DNA of 64,000 nt from Ascarosepion bandense (GCA_037127315.1 JBBBDQ010001921.1:523501-587500), one strand, 5' to 3'; shown: positions 10,300 to 24,800, counted from the stretch's first letter. Translations and numbers: made by a program. The notes: a model not told the origin generated them from the letters alone.

Positions 10300-10510
10300 T
10301 ACGTTTATTACCATCATTACTAACTACCTGATGAAACATTGTTCTTCCAATGTCGAAACTAAATGTACAGTTTTTGTAGTAGATTGTAGTTTATACATGT
10401 TTTAAAATATAATTTCTAATAAATATTCATTGCTCTATTTTTATATTCAACACTGTTTTAAATTAATGTTTTGAATGTTGCAAATATTTTCTTCATTCCT
10501 TATTCATTTG
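10300..10510 (+). repeat. Interspersed repeat R
   Basis: Three copies in the window share GATGAAACATTGTTCTTCC-like, AATAAATATTCATTGCTCTA and TTTAAATTAATGTTTTGAA blocks: here, 47985-48192 and 58640-58822. This copy is directly followed by SINE-2. There is no coding capacity. Confidence 0.65.
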
Positions 10511-10797
10511 ATTGAGCACTCTAGAAGAAAGGTAGACTTTGAAAAACAATAGCCACTCTAGCATGTACGCATCGCTCATTCAGTAAAAATGAATTTGAGC
10601 ACTCTAGCTATTGGGCGCGTAATATGATATGCGCTAAAAAGACTGCCTACTTCTACTGAACGCCCTGTGGCCCAGGGGTAGTGTAGCCGACTGACGCCAA
10701 ATCGGTCAGGTTTCGAGCCTGGCTTGTGTAGCAATCGGAGTCTAACCATATTGATGAGCTGTGATACAGCGAAACAGGTCTGTCTGCAGATGACAAT
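10511..10797 (+). mobile_element. SINE-2 (tRNA-derived) followed by (TA)n
   Basis: tRNA-like head with A box TGGCCCAGGGG and near-perfect B box (GGTTTCGAGCC), then GAGTCTAACCATATTGATGA and GTCTGTCTGCAGATGAC. A TA microsatellite starts immediately after the 3' end. Other copies lie at 54505, 58008 (minus) and 62707. Confidence 0.75.
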
Positions 10798-10829
10798 GTA
10801 TATATAGATATATATATATGCATTATATG

Positions 10830-11592
10830 TAGATGGAAAAGTGCAAGAAGCTGTGAACATTTTGTTTAATGTGTGATTTATGTATTAACAATGTATTGTT
10901 ATGATTAATATTACTTGCTTTTTGTATAATACTTCAAGTGTCCATAATAGTATACACGTGTTATGTGTTCAAAGTTGGCCTACTTCAGGAAAATGAATTT
11001 GTGACTTTGCATGTCAAGATGTGTTTGTATTTCTGACAGCTGAAAATACAGTGTATGTATAGATACATGGTTGGTGAGCAAGTCAGAAAGTTCATATGTG
11101 TGCGTGTTCATCTGTTGTTTTTTTTTTTATACTGCTTCATTAAATCTCTTCTGTTTTGCAAGTAATTCATCTTTCATTGGCCAGAAAAATCTTTTCACAG
11201 TGTGACCTGCAAAATTTGATTTTGTTTTTTTTCTTCAAAATTGTTTTCAATGATTTTGATTCAATTCTATGGGTTATCAAGTTCTGTTTGTTCTTTCTGG
11301 AATCTAGAATTACTCTTTTTTTGCACTGGCTTGCGAAACACTTTTTTTTAAAAATTTTTTTTTAGGACATGTTTGAATTTAGTGTGTGTGTGTGAGTCTT
11401 AGTTTTTGATGTTTTATTTTTTATGGAACGCTTGTATTTTTTTAAATATTTCTTTCTGCATCATGAACATGTCATAATCTGCATTTTAGTAGATAGTCTT
11501 TACTCTGAATTTACCTTCTTTATACATACATATACTCATTTATATACATACATATATATATATATATTTAGTGTATTGAAGCAGCAAATAAT
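10830..11592. other. Unassigned AT-rich sequence with short microsatellites
   Basis: No gene recognised. Contains a TG run near 11386 and a TACATA/TA-rich stretch at 11520-11570. The 69-codon frame at 11156-11365 is phenylalanine-rich translation of T-tracts. Confidence 0.35.
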
Positions 11593-11925
11593 TTTCTAAA
11601 CATATACTGTTAAATACAAGAGACAATGAATGTCTGTTATGTTTAATCATGAGCTGTTCTAAACATCGTATTTGGCTTTAATTTCAGTTGAAAATGAAGA
11701 CAAAAATTCTTCAACATATGAATTATTTTATTTTATTTTTCTCTCTGAAGATGGCTTATGTGAGCTGAAAGCGTAGAACCAACTTAATAAAAAATTATCT
11801 AAATGTTGGAGAATTTTTGTCTTTATTTTCAACTGAAATTAAGGCCAAAATACGTTTAGAATGGCTCATGATGAAACATAATAACATTCATTGTCTCTTA
11901 TGTTTAACAGTATATGTTTAGAAAA
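11593..11925. repeat. Long palindrome (about 130-bp arms)
   Basis: Left arm 11593-11723 and right arm 11795-11925 are inverted copies of each other, sharing TTTCTAAACATATACTGTTA, GAGACAATGAATG and TTCAGTTGAAAAT. The spacer contains CTGAAGATGGC...GAAA. A plus-strand copy of the spacer and right arm occurs at 56636-56835. Confidence 0.75.
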
Positions 11926-12031
11926 TATATATATATATATATATATGCGTGTGTGCGTACTTATATAAGATGGAAACGAAAAGGAAACTTATACTTAACA
12001 TCAGAAAAAGACAGCTGAAGTTTCGGGGAAC

Positions 12032-12754
12032 TTTTTTTTTTTTTAATCATTTCACCCCGAACAAGGCGGAAATGCCACTGATGTGCAGGGGGTTACATAA
12101 ATGTAAAAAGATTAATTAGAAAAGAGTGAGGAGTACAAACTAGTTAGAAAGGAGCAATAGAAAGCTGAGAAAGCAGGTGCGATGACAGATACATAGGTGG
12201 AGAGAAAGGGAAGGTTATACAAGGGTGGGGAGAGAGGTAGAGTCCAGTGGTTAGTAGATGAGTATTGACTTTGCATTTAAATTTCTGGAGGTTGTAGCCG
12301 TCAGGAAAGCAAGAATACAGGAGCGAGTTCCACAGGCGGGAAGTGCGAGAGAAGAAGCTGCAGGAGTAGAACTGTCATCTGCATTTGGCTAACCTGACTG
12401 TGAATGGGTGGGACCCAGTTGCCAGTCTGGTTGCACAAGTAAACACCTGTTGAGGAGGCATCAGTGACTTAAGCTCATCCGAGCAGAAGCCATGAAAGTA
12501 TTTATAGAAGAGACAGAGGGAGGCCACATTTCGACGATGGGGAAGTGGCTGCAGTCGAGTCGCCAGATCAGTACCTATCACATTACAGACTCTCCTTTGG
12601 AGCTTGTCAAGAACACTGAGGAAAATGGGAGGGGCACCTGACCATAAATGGCAGCAGTACTCCATGCACGGACGGATGGTTGACTTGTATATATGCAGGA
12701 TGGATTCAGGTGGAAAAAACATCCTGGATCGACACAGTGACCCAATCTTCTTGT
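12032..12754 (-). mobile_element. LINE-A copy next to the satellite array
   Basis: Poly-T at 12032-12044, AATCATTTCACCCCGAACAA, a ~240-bp 3' UTR, then a 115-codon open frame (12722-12375) with ESILHIYKSTIRPCMEYCC, VLDKLQRRVCNVIG, VASLCLFYKYFHGF and ATRLATGSHPFTV. Its 3' UTR is the closest relative of the satellite monomer in the window: reverse complement ATTTAAATGCAAAGTCAATA and CTCCTCACTCTTTTCT. It is oriented opposite to the array. Confidence 0.85.
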
Positions 12755-12778
12755 AAAAAGGAGGATAACTTGGAGAAT

Positions 12779-12850
12779 CTTGTGGAAGTTCCTTCTAGCT
12801 CAATGCTTTCCAGTCAACTTTAATCTTCAAATATTTAAATGCAACATCAA
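12779..12850 (+). repeat. Founder-like junction: LINE-A ORF end leading into the first satellite monomer
   Basis: This stretch aligns with LINE-A upstream of the part present in the monomer: TGTGGAAGTTCCTTC, TGCTTTCC and AATCTTCAA correspond to LINE-A TGTGGAACTCCCTTCC, TGCTTCCCC and AATCTCCAG. It continues without a break into ATTTAAATGCAACATCAATC and the first monomer. No other monomer has this upstream portion. Confidence 0.65.
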
Positions 12851-15800
12851 TCATTATGTACTGTCCTGACATTTTTTCTTCATTAATGTTTCTGTTCCTA
12901 ATTCTTCCAAACCCTGTAATCACTTGGGTCTTAGTGGCTTTACTGCCTTGCATGGGATGATACAGATTAAAACAAAAATTTAAATGCAATGTTAATCACT
13001 ATCTACTGTTTACTCTTTTCTCTTCCAACTCATTATTAATGCCTAATTCATTATCTACTGTTTACTCTTTTCTCTTCCAACTCATTATTAATGTTTCTGT
13101 TAATCACTATCTACTGTTTACTCTTTCTCTTCCAACTCATTAGCTTAATGTTTCTCTAATTTTTACCTTTTTCCAACCTCCTGTAATCACTGGGTCTTTG
13201 TGGTTTACTGCCTTGTATGGACAGACAGGGATTAAAACAAAAATTCCCAAATGCAATGTTAATCACTATCTACTGTCCTCCTGGTTGCCTTTTCTCTTCC
13301 AACTCATTATTGTTTCTGTTCCTAATTCTTCCAAACCCTGTAATCACTTGGGTCTTGCGGTTTTTAATGTCAAGGGATGATACAGATTAAAATACAAAAA
13401 TTTAAATGCAATTGTTAGTCTGTCATCTAATTAAACTCTCCCTGGTTACTCTTTTTCTTCCAACTCATTATTAATGTTTCTGTTCCTGAATTTTTCCAAA
13501 CCCTGTAACCCCTTGCGTCTTAGTGGCTTTACTGCCTTGCATGGGATGATACAGATTAAAACAAAAATTTAAATGCAATGTTAACGTTATCTACTGTCCT
13601 CCTGGTTATCTCTCTCTTTTCTTCCAACTCATTATTAATGTTTCTGTTCCTAATTCTTCCAAACCCTGTAATCACTTGGTCTTATATTTACTGCCTTGCA
13701 TGGGATGATACAGATTTAAAACAAAAATTTAAATGCAATGTTAATCACTATCTACTGTCCTCTCTGTTACTCTTTTCTCTTCCAACTCATTATTAATGTT
13801 TCTGTTCCTAATTCTTCCAAACCACAGAATCAAATTAAGTCTTAGTGGCCAATGCCTTGTAAAAGGGATGATACAGATTAAAACAAAAATTTAAATGCAA
13901 TGTTAATCACTATCTACTGTCCTCCTGGTTACTCTTTTCTCTTCCAAACTCATTATTAATGTTTCTGTTCCTAATTCTTCCAAACCCTGTAACCCTTTAC
14001 AGTTTTAGTGGTTTTGATTGCCTTGCATGGGATGATACAGATTAAAACAAAAATTTAAATGCAATGTTAATCACTATCTACTGTCCTCCTGGTTACTCTT
14101 TTCTCTTCCAACTCATTATTAATGTTTCTGTTCCTAATTCTTCCAAACCCTGTAATCACTTGGGTCTTAGTGGCTTTACTGCCTTGCATGGGATGATACA
14201 GATTAAAACAAAATTTAAATGCAATGTTAATCACTATCTACTGTCCTCCTGGTTACTCTTTTCTCTTCCAACTCATTATTAATGTTTGTTCCTAATTCTT
14301 CCCAACCCTGTAAATCACTGGCCCAGGCTTACTGCCTTGCATGGGATGATACAGATTAAAACAAAAATTTAAATGCATGTTAATCACTATCTACTGTCCT
14401 CCTGGTTACTCTTTTTCTTCCAACTCCATTTATTAATGCCACAGCCCTAATTTTCCAACCTCTGTAACTTTATATTTTAGTGGCCCTTTTATCAAGTCTT
14501 GCATGGGGATGATAGATTAAAACAAAAATTTAAATGCATATGACTACATTCTACATAAAATCCTCCTGATTTATTTTTCTTCTTGACTCTATTATTGTTT
14601 CTGTTCTAATTTTTCCAAACCTCAACTTCTTTATGCCTTTAAAGGGTTTTAATTGCCTTGCATGGGATGAGGCAGATTAAAACAAAAATTTAAATGCAAT
14701 GTTAATCACTATCTACTGTCCTCCCATATTTTCTCTTCCAACTCATTATTAATGTTTCTGTTCAATTCTTCCAACCCTGTAATCACTTGGGTCTTAGGGG
14801 CTTTACTGCCTTGCATGGGATGATGATTAAAAACAAAAATTTAAATGCAATGTTAATCACTATCTACTGTCCTCCTGGTTACTTTTTCTCTTCCAACTCA
14901 TTATTAATGTTTCTGTTCCTAATTCTTCCAAACCCTGTAATCAATGTTCCAGTACTACTGCCTGTGTATGGGATGATACAGATTAAACAAAAATTTAAAT
15001 GCAATGTTAATCACTATCTACTGTCCTCCTGCTACTTCCTTTCCAACTCATTATTAATGTTTCTGTTCTTAATTCTTCCAAACCTCAACTCTCAGTACTT
15101 TAGTGTCTTTACTGCCTGTGCATGGGATGGATACATTAAAACAAAAATTTACCAACAACAATCATCTATCATCCTCCTGGTTACTCTTTTCTCTCAACTT
15201 GATAATGCTTTCTGTTCCAATTCTTCCAAACCCTAATCACTTGGGTCTTAGTGGTTTACCAGTTCTTGTATGATGATACAGATTAAAATGCACTAAACGT
15301 AAAATGTTAATCACTATCATCATCCTCCAAGGCCTTTTCTCTTTCCAACTACTATTAATAAGCTTCTGTTCCTAATTCTTCCCTACAATCCTAAATTTAC
15401 CTTGGGGTCTAGTATTTACTGCTTCAAAGGAGTGACATGATTAAAATGTAAATTTAAATGCAATGTTAATCACTATCTACTGTCCTCAAGGCCTTTTCCA
15501 ACTCATTATTAATGTTTCTAGTTCCTAATCTTCCTAAACCCCAAAATCCTCATAGCTTAGTGGCTTTACTGCCTTGCATGGGATGATACAGATTTTTCTG
15601 AAAGTCACCAAATGCAATGTTAATCGCTTATCTACAGTCCTCCTGATTTGTCTTTTCTCTTCTGACTCATTATTGTTTCCTTTGTTCCTAATTCTTCCAA
15701 ACCCTAACCCTGCCTTAGCAGTTTACTGCCTCTACTAAGGATACAGATTAAACAAATTGAAATGTAATGTTAATCACTATCTACTGTCCTCCCTGGTTAC

Positions 15801-18800
15801 TCTTTTCTCTTCCAACTCATTATTAATGTTTCTGTTCCTAATTCTTCCAAACCCTGTAATCACTAGTCTAGCTAATGTCTGTGTAGATGATGTTAATGTC
15901 ATGCACTTAAATGCAATGTTAATCACTATCTACTGTCCTCCTGGTTACTCTTTTCTTTCTCTTCCAACTCATTATTAATGTTTCTGTTCCTAATTCTTCC
16001 AAACCCTGTAATCACTTGGTCTAGTGGCTTTACTGCCTTGCATGGGATGACATAGAGATTTAAAACAAATTGTTTTAAATGTTAATCACTATCTACCATT
16101 CCCATATTCTTTCTCCAATCAATATTAATGTTTGCCCTAATTCTTCCCCCAAACCCTGTAATCCCTTGCGTCTTAGTGGCTTTACTGCCTTGCATGACAT
16201 ACAGATTAAAACAAAAATTTAAATGCAATGTTAATCACTATCTACTGTCCTCCTGGTTACTCTTTTCTCTTCCAACTCATTATTAATGTTTCTGTTCCTA
16301 AGTGTCTTCCAAACCCCAGTAATCACTTGGGTCTTAGTGGATTTACTGCCTTGCATGGGATGATACAGATTAAAACAAAAATTTAAATGCAATGTTAATC
16401 ACTATCTACTGTCCTCCTGGTTACTCTTTTCTCTTCCAACTCATTATTAATGTTTCTGTTCCTAATTCTTCCAAACCCTGTAATCACTTGGGTCTTAGTG
16501 GCTTTACTGCCTTGCATGGGATGATACAGATTAAAACAAAAATTTAAATGCAATGTTAATCACTATCTACTGTCCTCCTGGTTACTCTTTTCTCTTCCAA
16601 CTCATTATTAATGTTTCTGTTCCTAATTCTTCCAAACCCTGTAATCACTTGGGTCTTAGTGGCTTTACTGCCTTGCATGGGATGATACAGATTAAAACAA
16701 AAATTTAAATGCAATGTTAATCACTATCTACTGTCCTCCTGGTTACTCTTTTCTCTTCCAACTCATTATTAATGTTTCTGTTCCTAATTCTTCCAAACCC
16801 TGTAACCCCTTGCGTCTTAGTGGCTTTACTGCCTTGCATGGGATGATACAGATTAAAACAAAAATTTAAATGCAATGTTAATCACTATCTACTGTCCTCC
16901 TGGTTACTCTTTTCTCTTCCAACTCATTATTAATGTTTCTGTTCCTAATTCTTCCAAACCCTGTAATCACTTGGGTCTTAGTGGCTTTACTGCCTTGCAT
17001 GGGATGATACAGATTAAAACAAAAATTTAAATGCAATGTTAATCACTATCTACTGTCCTCCTGGTTACTCTTTTCTCTTCCAACTCATTATTAATGTTTC
17101 TGTTCCTAATTCTTCCAAACCCTGTAATCACTTGGGTCTTAGTGGCTTTACTGCCTTGCATGGGATGATACAGATTAAAACAAAAATTTAAATGCAATGT
17201 TAATCACTATCTACTGTCCTCTTGGTTACTCTTTTCTCTTCCAACTCATTATTAATGTTTCTGTTCCTAATTCTTCCAAACCCTGTAATCACTTGGGTCT
17301 TAGTGGCTTTACTGCCTTGCATGGGATGATACAGATTAAAACAAAAATTTAAATGCAATGTTAATCACTATCTACTGTCCTCCTGGTTACTCTTTTCTCT
17401 TCCAACTCATTATTAATGTTTCTGTTCCTAATTCTTCCAAACCCTGTAATCACTTGGGTCTTAGGGGCTTTACTGCCTTGCATGGGATGATACAGATTAA
17501 AACAAAAATTTAAATGCAATGTTAATCGCTATCTACTGTCCTCCTGGTTACTCTTTTCTCTTCCAACTCATTATTAATGTTTCTGTTCCTAATTCTTCCA
17601 AACCCTGTAATCACTTGGGTCTTAGTGGCTTTACTGCCTTGCATGGGATGATACAGATTAAGCAAAAATTTAAATGCAATCTTAATCGCTATCTACAGTC
17701 CTCCTGATTTGTCTTTTCTCTTCTGACTCATTATTGTTTCTATTCCTATTCTTTTCAAACCTACTTCCTGCGTCTTAGTAACTGCTACCTTGCATGGGAT
17801 GATACAATTAAAACAAAATTTAAATGCAATGTTAATCACTATCTACTGTCCTCCTGGTTACTCTTTTCTCTTCCAACTCATTATTAATGTTTCTGTTCCT
17901 AATTCTTCCAAACCCTGTAATCTGCTGGGTCTTAGTGGCTTTACTGCCTTGCATGGGATGATACAGATTAAAACAAAAATTTAAATGCAATGTTAATCAC
18001 TATCTACTGTCCTCCTGGTTACTCTTTTCTCTTCCAGCTCATTATTAATGTTTCTGTTTCTAATTCTTCCAAACCCTGTAATCACTTGGGTCTTAGTGGC
18101 TTTACTGCCTTGCATGGGATGATACAGATTAAAACAAAATTTAAATGCAATGTTAATCACTATCTACTGTCCTCCTGGTTACTCTTTTCTCTTCCAACTC
18201 ATTATTAATGTTTCTGTTCCTAATTCTTCCAAACCCTGTAATCACTTGGGTCTTAGTGGCTTTACTGCCTTGTGGGATGATACAGATTAAAACAAAAATT
18301 TAAATGCAATGTTAATCACTATCTACTGTCCTCCTGGTTACTCTTTTTCTCTTCCAACTCATTATTAATGTTTCTGTTCCTAATTCTTCCAAACCCTGTA
18401 ATCACTTGGGTCTTAGTGGCTTTACTGCCTTGCATGGGATGATACAGATTAAGGCTCTTAATTCAAATGTAAATATTCATCCACCCCTATCTACTGTCCT
18501 CCTGGTTACTCTTTTCTCTTCCAACTCATTATTAATGTTTCTGTTCCTAATTCTTCCAAGCCCTGTAATCACTTGGGTCTTAGTGGCTTTACTACCTTGC
18601 ACTTAAGGATGATACAGATTAAAACAAAAATTTAAATGCAATGTTAATCACTATCTACTGTCCTCCTGGTTACTCTTTTCTCTTCCAACTCATTATTAAT
18701 GTTTCTGTTCCTAATTCTTCCAAAACCCTGTAATCACTTGGGTCTTAGTGGCTTTACTGCCTTGCATGGGATGATACAGATTAAAACAAAGAGATTTAAA

Positions 18801-21800
18801 TGCAATGTTAATCACTATCTACTGTCCTCCTGGTTACTCTTTTCTCTTCCAACTCGTAGTAATGTTTCTGTTCCTAATTCTTCCAAACCCTGTAACCCCT
18901 TAGTCATGTTGGCTTTACTGCCTTGCATGGGATGATACAGATTAAGAAACAAAAATTTAAATGCAATGTTAATCACTATCTACTGTCCCTCCTGTACGTT
19001 CCCTCCTTTCTCTTCCAACTCATTGACAATGTTTCTGTTCCTAAATTCTTCCAAACCCTGTAATCACTTGGGTCTTAGTGGCTTTACTGCCTTGCATGGG
19101 ATGATACAGATTAAAACAAAATTTAAATGCAAATGTTAATCACTATCTACTGTCCTCCTGGTTACTCTTTTCTCTTCCAACTCATTATTAATGTTTCTGT
19201 TCCTAATTCTTCCAAACCCTGTAATCACTTGGGTCTTAGTGGCTTTACTGCCTTGCATGGGATGATACAGATTAAAACAAAATTTAAATGCAATGTTAAT
19301 CACTATCTACTGTCCTCTTGGTTACTCTTTTCTCTTCCAACTCATTATTAATGTTTCTGTACCTAATTCTTCCATATTATATATCCATGGGTCTGTAGTG
19401 GCTTTACTGCCTTGCATGGGATGATACAGATTAAAATAAAAATTTAAATGCAATGTTAATCTTTATCTACTGTCCCTCCTGGGTACTCTTTTCTCTTCCA
19501 ACTCATTATTAATGTTTCTGTTCCTAATTCTTCCAAAACCCTGTAATCACTTGGGTCTTAGGGGCTTTACTGCCTTGCATGGGATGATACAGATTAAAAC
19601 AAAAATTTAAATGCAATGTTAATCGCTATCTACTGTCCTCCTGGTTACTCTTTTCTTCCAACTCATTATTATCCTTCTCTTTCCTAATTCTTTAGGCTCC
19701 TGTAATCACTTGGGTCTTAGTGGCTTTACTGCCTTGCATGGGATAGTCTAGGTCAAGACAAAATTTAAATGCAATGTTAATCACTATCTACTGTCCACTC
19801 TTGGTTACTCTTTTCTCTTCCAACTCATTATTCTTCTGTACCTAATTCTTCCAAACCTGCCATCCTTTAGGTCTTAGTGGCTTTACTGCCTTGCATGGGA
19901 TGATACAGATTAAAACAAAAATTTAAATGCAATGTTAATCACTATCTACTGTCCTCCTGGTTACTCTTTTCTCTTCCAAGCTCCTAGTATTAATGTTTCT
20001 GTTCCTAATTCTTCCAAACCCTGTAATCACTTGGGTCTTAGGGGCTTTACTGCCTTGCATGGGATGATACAGATTAAAACAAAAATTTAAATGCAATGTT
20101 AATCGCTATCTACTGTATCCCTGGTTACTCTTTTCTCTTCCAACTCATTATTAGCTCTTCTGTTTCTAATTCTTCCAAACCCTGTAATCACTTGGGTCTT
20201 AGTGGCTTGCTGCCTTGCATGGGATGATACAGATTAAGCAAAAATTTAAAAATGCAATCTGTATCGCTATCCACAGTCCTCCTGACCCTTCTTTTCTCTT
20301 CTGACTCATTATTGTTCTCATTCCCTAATTCTTCCAAACCCTGTAACCCCTTGCGTCTTAGTGGCTTTACTGCTGCATGGGGATGATACAGATTAAAACA
20401 AAAATTTAAATGCAATGTTAATCACTAACTCACTGTCCTCCTGGTTACTCTTTTCTCTTCCAACTCATTATTAATGTTTCTGTTCTAATTCTTCCAAACC
20501 CTGTAATCACTTGGGTCTTAGTGGCTTTACTGCTGTGGATGATACAGATTAAAACAAAGGCCCAAATGCAATGTTAATCACTATCCACTGTCCTCCTGGT
20601 TACTCTTTCTCTTCCAACTCATTATTAATGTTTCTGTTTCTAATTCTTCCAAACCCTGTAATCACTTGGGTCTTAGTGTAGAGACTTTACTGCCATAGGA
20701 TGATACAGATTAAAACTAAAAATTTAAATGCAATGTTAATCACTATCTACTGTCCTCCTGGTTACTCTTTTCTCTTCCAACTCATTATTAATGTTTCTGT
20801 TCCTAATTCTTCCAAACCCTGTAATCACTTGGGTCTTAGTGACTTTACTACCTTGCATGGGATGATACAGATTAAAACAAAAATTTAAATGCAATGTTAA
20901 TCACTATCTACTGTCCTCCTGGTTACTCTTTCTTCCAACTCATTATTAATGTTTCTGTTCCTAATTCTTCCAAACCCTGTAATCCTTGGGTCTTGATGGC
21001 TTTACTGCCTTGCATGGGATGATACAGATTAAAACAAAAATTTAAATGCAATGTTAATCACTATCTACTGTCCTCCTGGTTACTCTTTTCTCTTCCAACT
21101 CATTATTAATGTTTCTGTTCCTAATTCTTCCAAACCCTGTAATCACTTGGGTCTTAGTGGCTTTACTGCCTTGCATGGGATGATACAGATTAAAACAAAA
21201 ATTTAAATGCAATGTTAATCACTATCTACTGTCCTCCTGGTTACTCTTTTCTCTTCCAACTCATTATTAATGTTTCTGTTCCCTAGGCCAAACCCTGTAA
21301 TCACTTGGGTCTTAGTGGCTTTACTGCCTTGCATGGGATGATACAATTAAAAACAAAAATTTAAATGTAATGTTAATCACTATCCTGTCCTCTCGTTTAC
21401 TCTTTTCTCTTCCAACTCATTATTAATGTTTCTGTTCCTAATTCTTCCAAACCCTGTAATCACTTGGGTCTTAGTGGCTTACTTACTTCATAGGGACAGA
21501 TACAGATTAAGCAAAAATTTAAATGCAATGTTAATCGCTATCTGCAGTCCTCCCTGATTTGTCTTTTCTCTTCTGACTCATTATTGTTTCTGTTCCTAAT
21601 TCTTCCAAACCCTGTAACCCCTTGCGTCTTAGTGGCTTTACTGCCTTGCATGGGATGATACAGATTAAAACAAAATTTAAATGCAATGTTAATCACTATC
21701 TACTGTCCTCCTGGTTACTCTTTTCTCTTCCAACTCATTATTAATGTTTCTGTTCCTAATTCTTCCAAACCCTGTAATCACTTGGGTCTTAGTGGCTTTA

Positions 21801-24800
21801 CTGCCTTGCATGGGATGATACAGATTAAAACAAAAATTTAAATGCAATGTTAATCACTATCTACTGTCCTCCTGGTTACTCTTTCTCTTCCAACTCATTA
21901 TTAATGTTTCTGTTCCTATTCTTCCAAACCCTGTAATCACTTGGGTCTTAGTGGCTTTACTGCCTTGCATGGACATTCTAGGTGAAAACTAAAGAATTTA
22001 AATGCAATGTTAATCACTATCTACTGTCCTCCTGGTTACTCTTTTCTCTTCCAACTCATTATTAATGTTTCTGTTCCTAATTCTTTTAAAACCTAAAATC
22101 ACACTTGGGATGTGGTAGCTTACTGCCTTGCATGGATGAATACAGATTAAAAGAGCAAAATTTAAATAAATGTTAATCACCTTATCTACTGTCTCTGGTT
22201 ACTCTTTCTCTTCCAACTCATTATTCATGTTTCTGTTCCTAATTCTTGAAAGCCTGTAATCCTTGTAGTGGCTTTACTGCCTTGCATGGGATGATACAGA
22301 TTAAGCAAAAATTTAAATGCAATCTTAATCGCTATCTACAGTCCTCCTGATTTGTCTTTTCTCTTCTGACTCATTATTGTTTCTGTTCCTAATTCTTCCA
22401 ATACCTGCTAACTTGCACGTCTTAGTGGCTTTACTATGCCCATGGGATGATACAGATTAAAACAAAATTTAAATGCAATGTTAATCACTATCTACTGTCC
22501 TCCTGGTTGCTCTTTTCTACTTTAACTCATTATTAATGTTTCTGTTCTGTTCTTCAGCCCTGTAATCACTTGGGTCTTAATTGTAAAAACTACTACTTGC
22601 ATGGGATGATACAGATTAATAAAAGATTTAAATGCAATGTTAATTATTTCTATCTACTGTCCTTCTGGTTACTCTTTTCTCTTCCAACTCATTATTAATG
22701 TTTCTGTTCCTAATTCTTCCAAACCCTGTAATCACTTGGGTCTTAGTGGCACTACTGCCTTGCATGGGATGATACAGATTAAAACAAAAATTTAAATGCA
22801 ATGTTAATCACTATCTACTGTGCTCTGTTTTCTTTTCTCTTGAACTCATCCTTCAATGTTTCTGTTCCTAATTCTTCCAAACCCTGTAATCACTTGGGTC
22901 TTAGTGGCTTTACTGCCTTGCATGGGATGATACAGATTAAAACAAAATTTAAATGCAATGTTAATCGCTATCTACTGTCCTCCTGGTTACTCTTTTCTCT
23001 TGCTCTAAATTATTAATGTTTCTGTTCCTAATTCTTAAAACCCTGTAATCACTTGAGTCCTTGTGTGGCTACTGCCTTGCATGGGATGATACAGATTAAG
23101 CAAGAGTACAAATGCAATCTTATTAAACATCTACAGTCCTCTGATTTGTCTTTCTCTTCTGACTCGTATTGTTTCTGTTCCTAATTCTTCCAAGCCCTGT
23201 AACCCCTTGCGTCTTCGTGGCTTTACTGCCTTGCATGGGATGAGCCTGAGTCAAAATAAAAATTTAAATGCAGTATTCAATCACACTATCTTGTCCTCCT
23301 GGTTACTCTTTTTCTCTTCTAACTCATTGTAATGTTTCTGTTCCTAATTCTTCCAAACCCTGTAATCCTTGGGTCTTAGTGGCTTTTACTGCCTTAAGCA
23401 GGATGATACAGATTAAAACAAAAATTTAAATGCAGAGAAATGTTAATCGCTATCTACTGTCCTCCTGGTTACTCTTTTCTCTTCCAACTCAGTAATGTTT
23501 CTGTTCCTAATTCTTCCAAACCCTGCTTAATCACTTGGGTCTTAGTGGCTTTACTGCCTTTTCAGGATGATACAAATTAAAACAAAAATTTAAATGCAAT
23601 GTTAATCACTATCTACTGTCCTCCTGGTTACTCTTTTTTCTCTTCCAACTCATTATTAATGTTTCTGTTCCTAATTCTTCCAAACCCTGTAATCACTTGG
23701 GTCTTAGTGTCTTTACTGCCTTGCATGGGATAGACACAGTTAAAACAAAATTTAAATGCAATGTTAATCACTATCTACTGTCCTCCTGGTTACTCTTTTC
23801 TCTTCCAACTCATTATTAATGTTTCTGTTCCTAATTCTTCCAAACCCTGTAATCACTTGGGTCTTAGTGGCTTTACTGCCTTGCATGGGATGATACAGAT
23901 TAAAACAAAAATTTAAATGCAATGTTAATCGCTATCTACTGTCCTCCTGGTTACTCTTTTCTCTTCCAACTCATTATTAATGTTTCTGTTCCTAATTCTT
24001 CAAACCCTGTAATCACTTGGGTCTTAGGGCTTGCCTTGCATGGGATGATACAGATTAAAACAAAAATTTAAATGCAGAAATGTTAATCACTATCTACTGT
24101 CCTCCTGGTTACTCTTTTTCTCTTTAACTCTATTGCTTAATGTTTCTGTTTCTAATTCTTCCAAACCCTGTAATCACTTGGGTCTTAGTGGCTTTACTGC
24201 CTTGCATGGGATGATACAGATTAAAACAAAAATTTAAATGCAATGTTAATCACTATCTACTGTCCTCCTGGTTACTCTTTTCTCTTCCAACTCATTATTA
24301 ATGTTTCTGTTCCTAATTCTTAAACCTATGACACTTGGGTCTTAGGGGCTTTACTGCCTTGCATGGATGATACAGATTAAAACAAAAATTTAAATGCAAT
24401 GTTAATCACTATCTACTGTCCTCCTGGTTACTCTTTTCTCTTCCAACTCATTTAGCCATCTTCCCTGTTCCCTATTCTTTCAAACCTGTAATCTTGGGTC
24501 TTAGTGGCTTTACTGCCTTGCATGGGATGATACAGATTAAAACAAAAATTTAAATGCAATGTTAATCACTATCTACTGTCCTCCTGGTTACTCTTTTCTC
24601 TTCCAACTCATTATTAATGTTTCTGTTTCTAATTCTTCCAAACCCTGTATTCATGAGATTCTTGATGGCTTTACTGCCTTGCATGGGATGATACAGATTA
24701 AAACAAAAATTCAAGTAATGTTAATCACTATCTACTGTCCTCCTGGTTACTCTTTCTCTTCCAACTCATTATTAATGTTTCTGTTCCTAATTCTTCCAAA

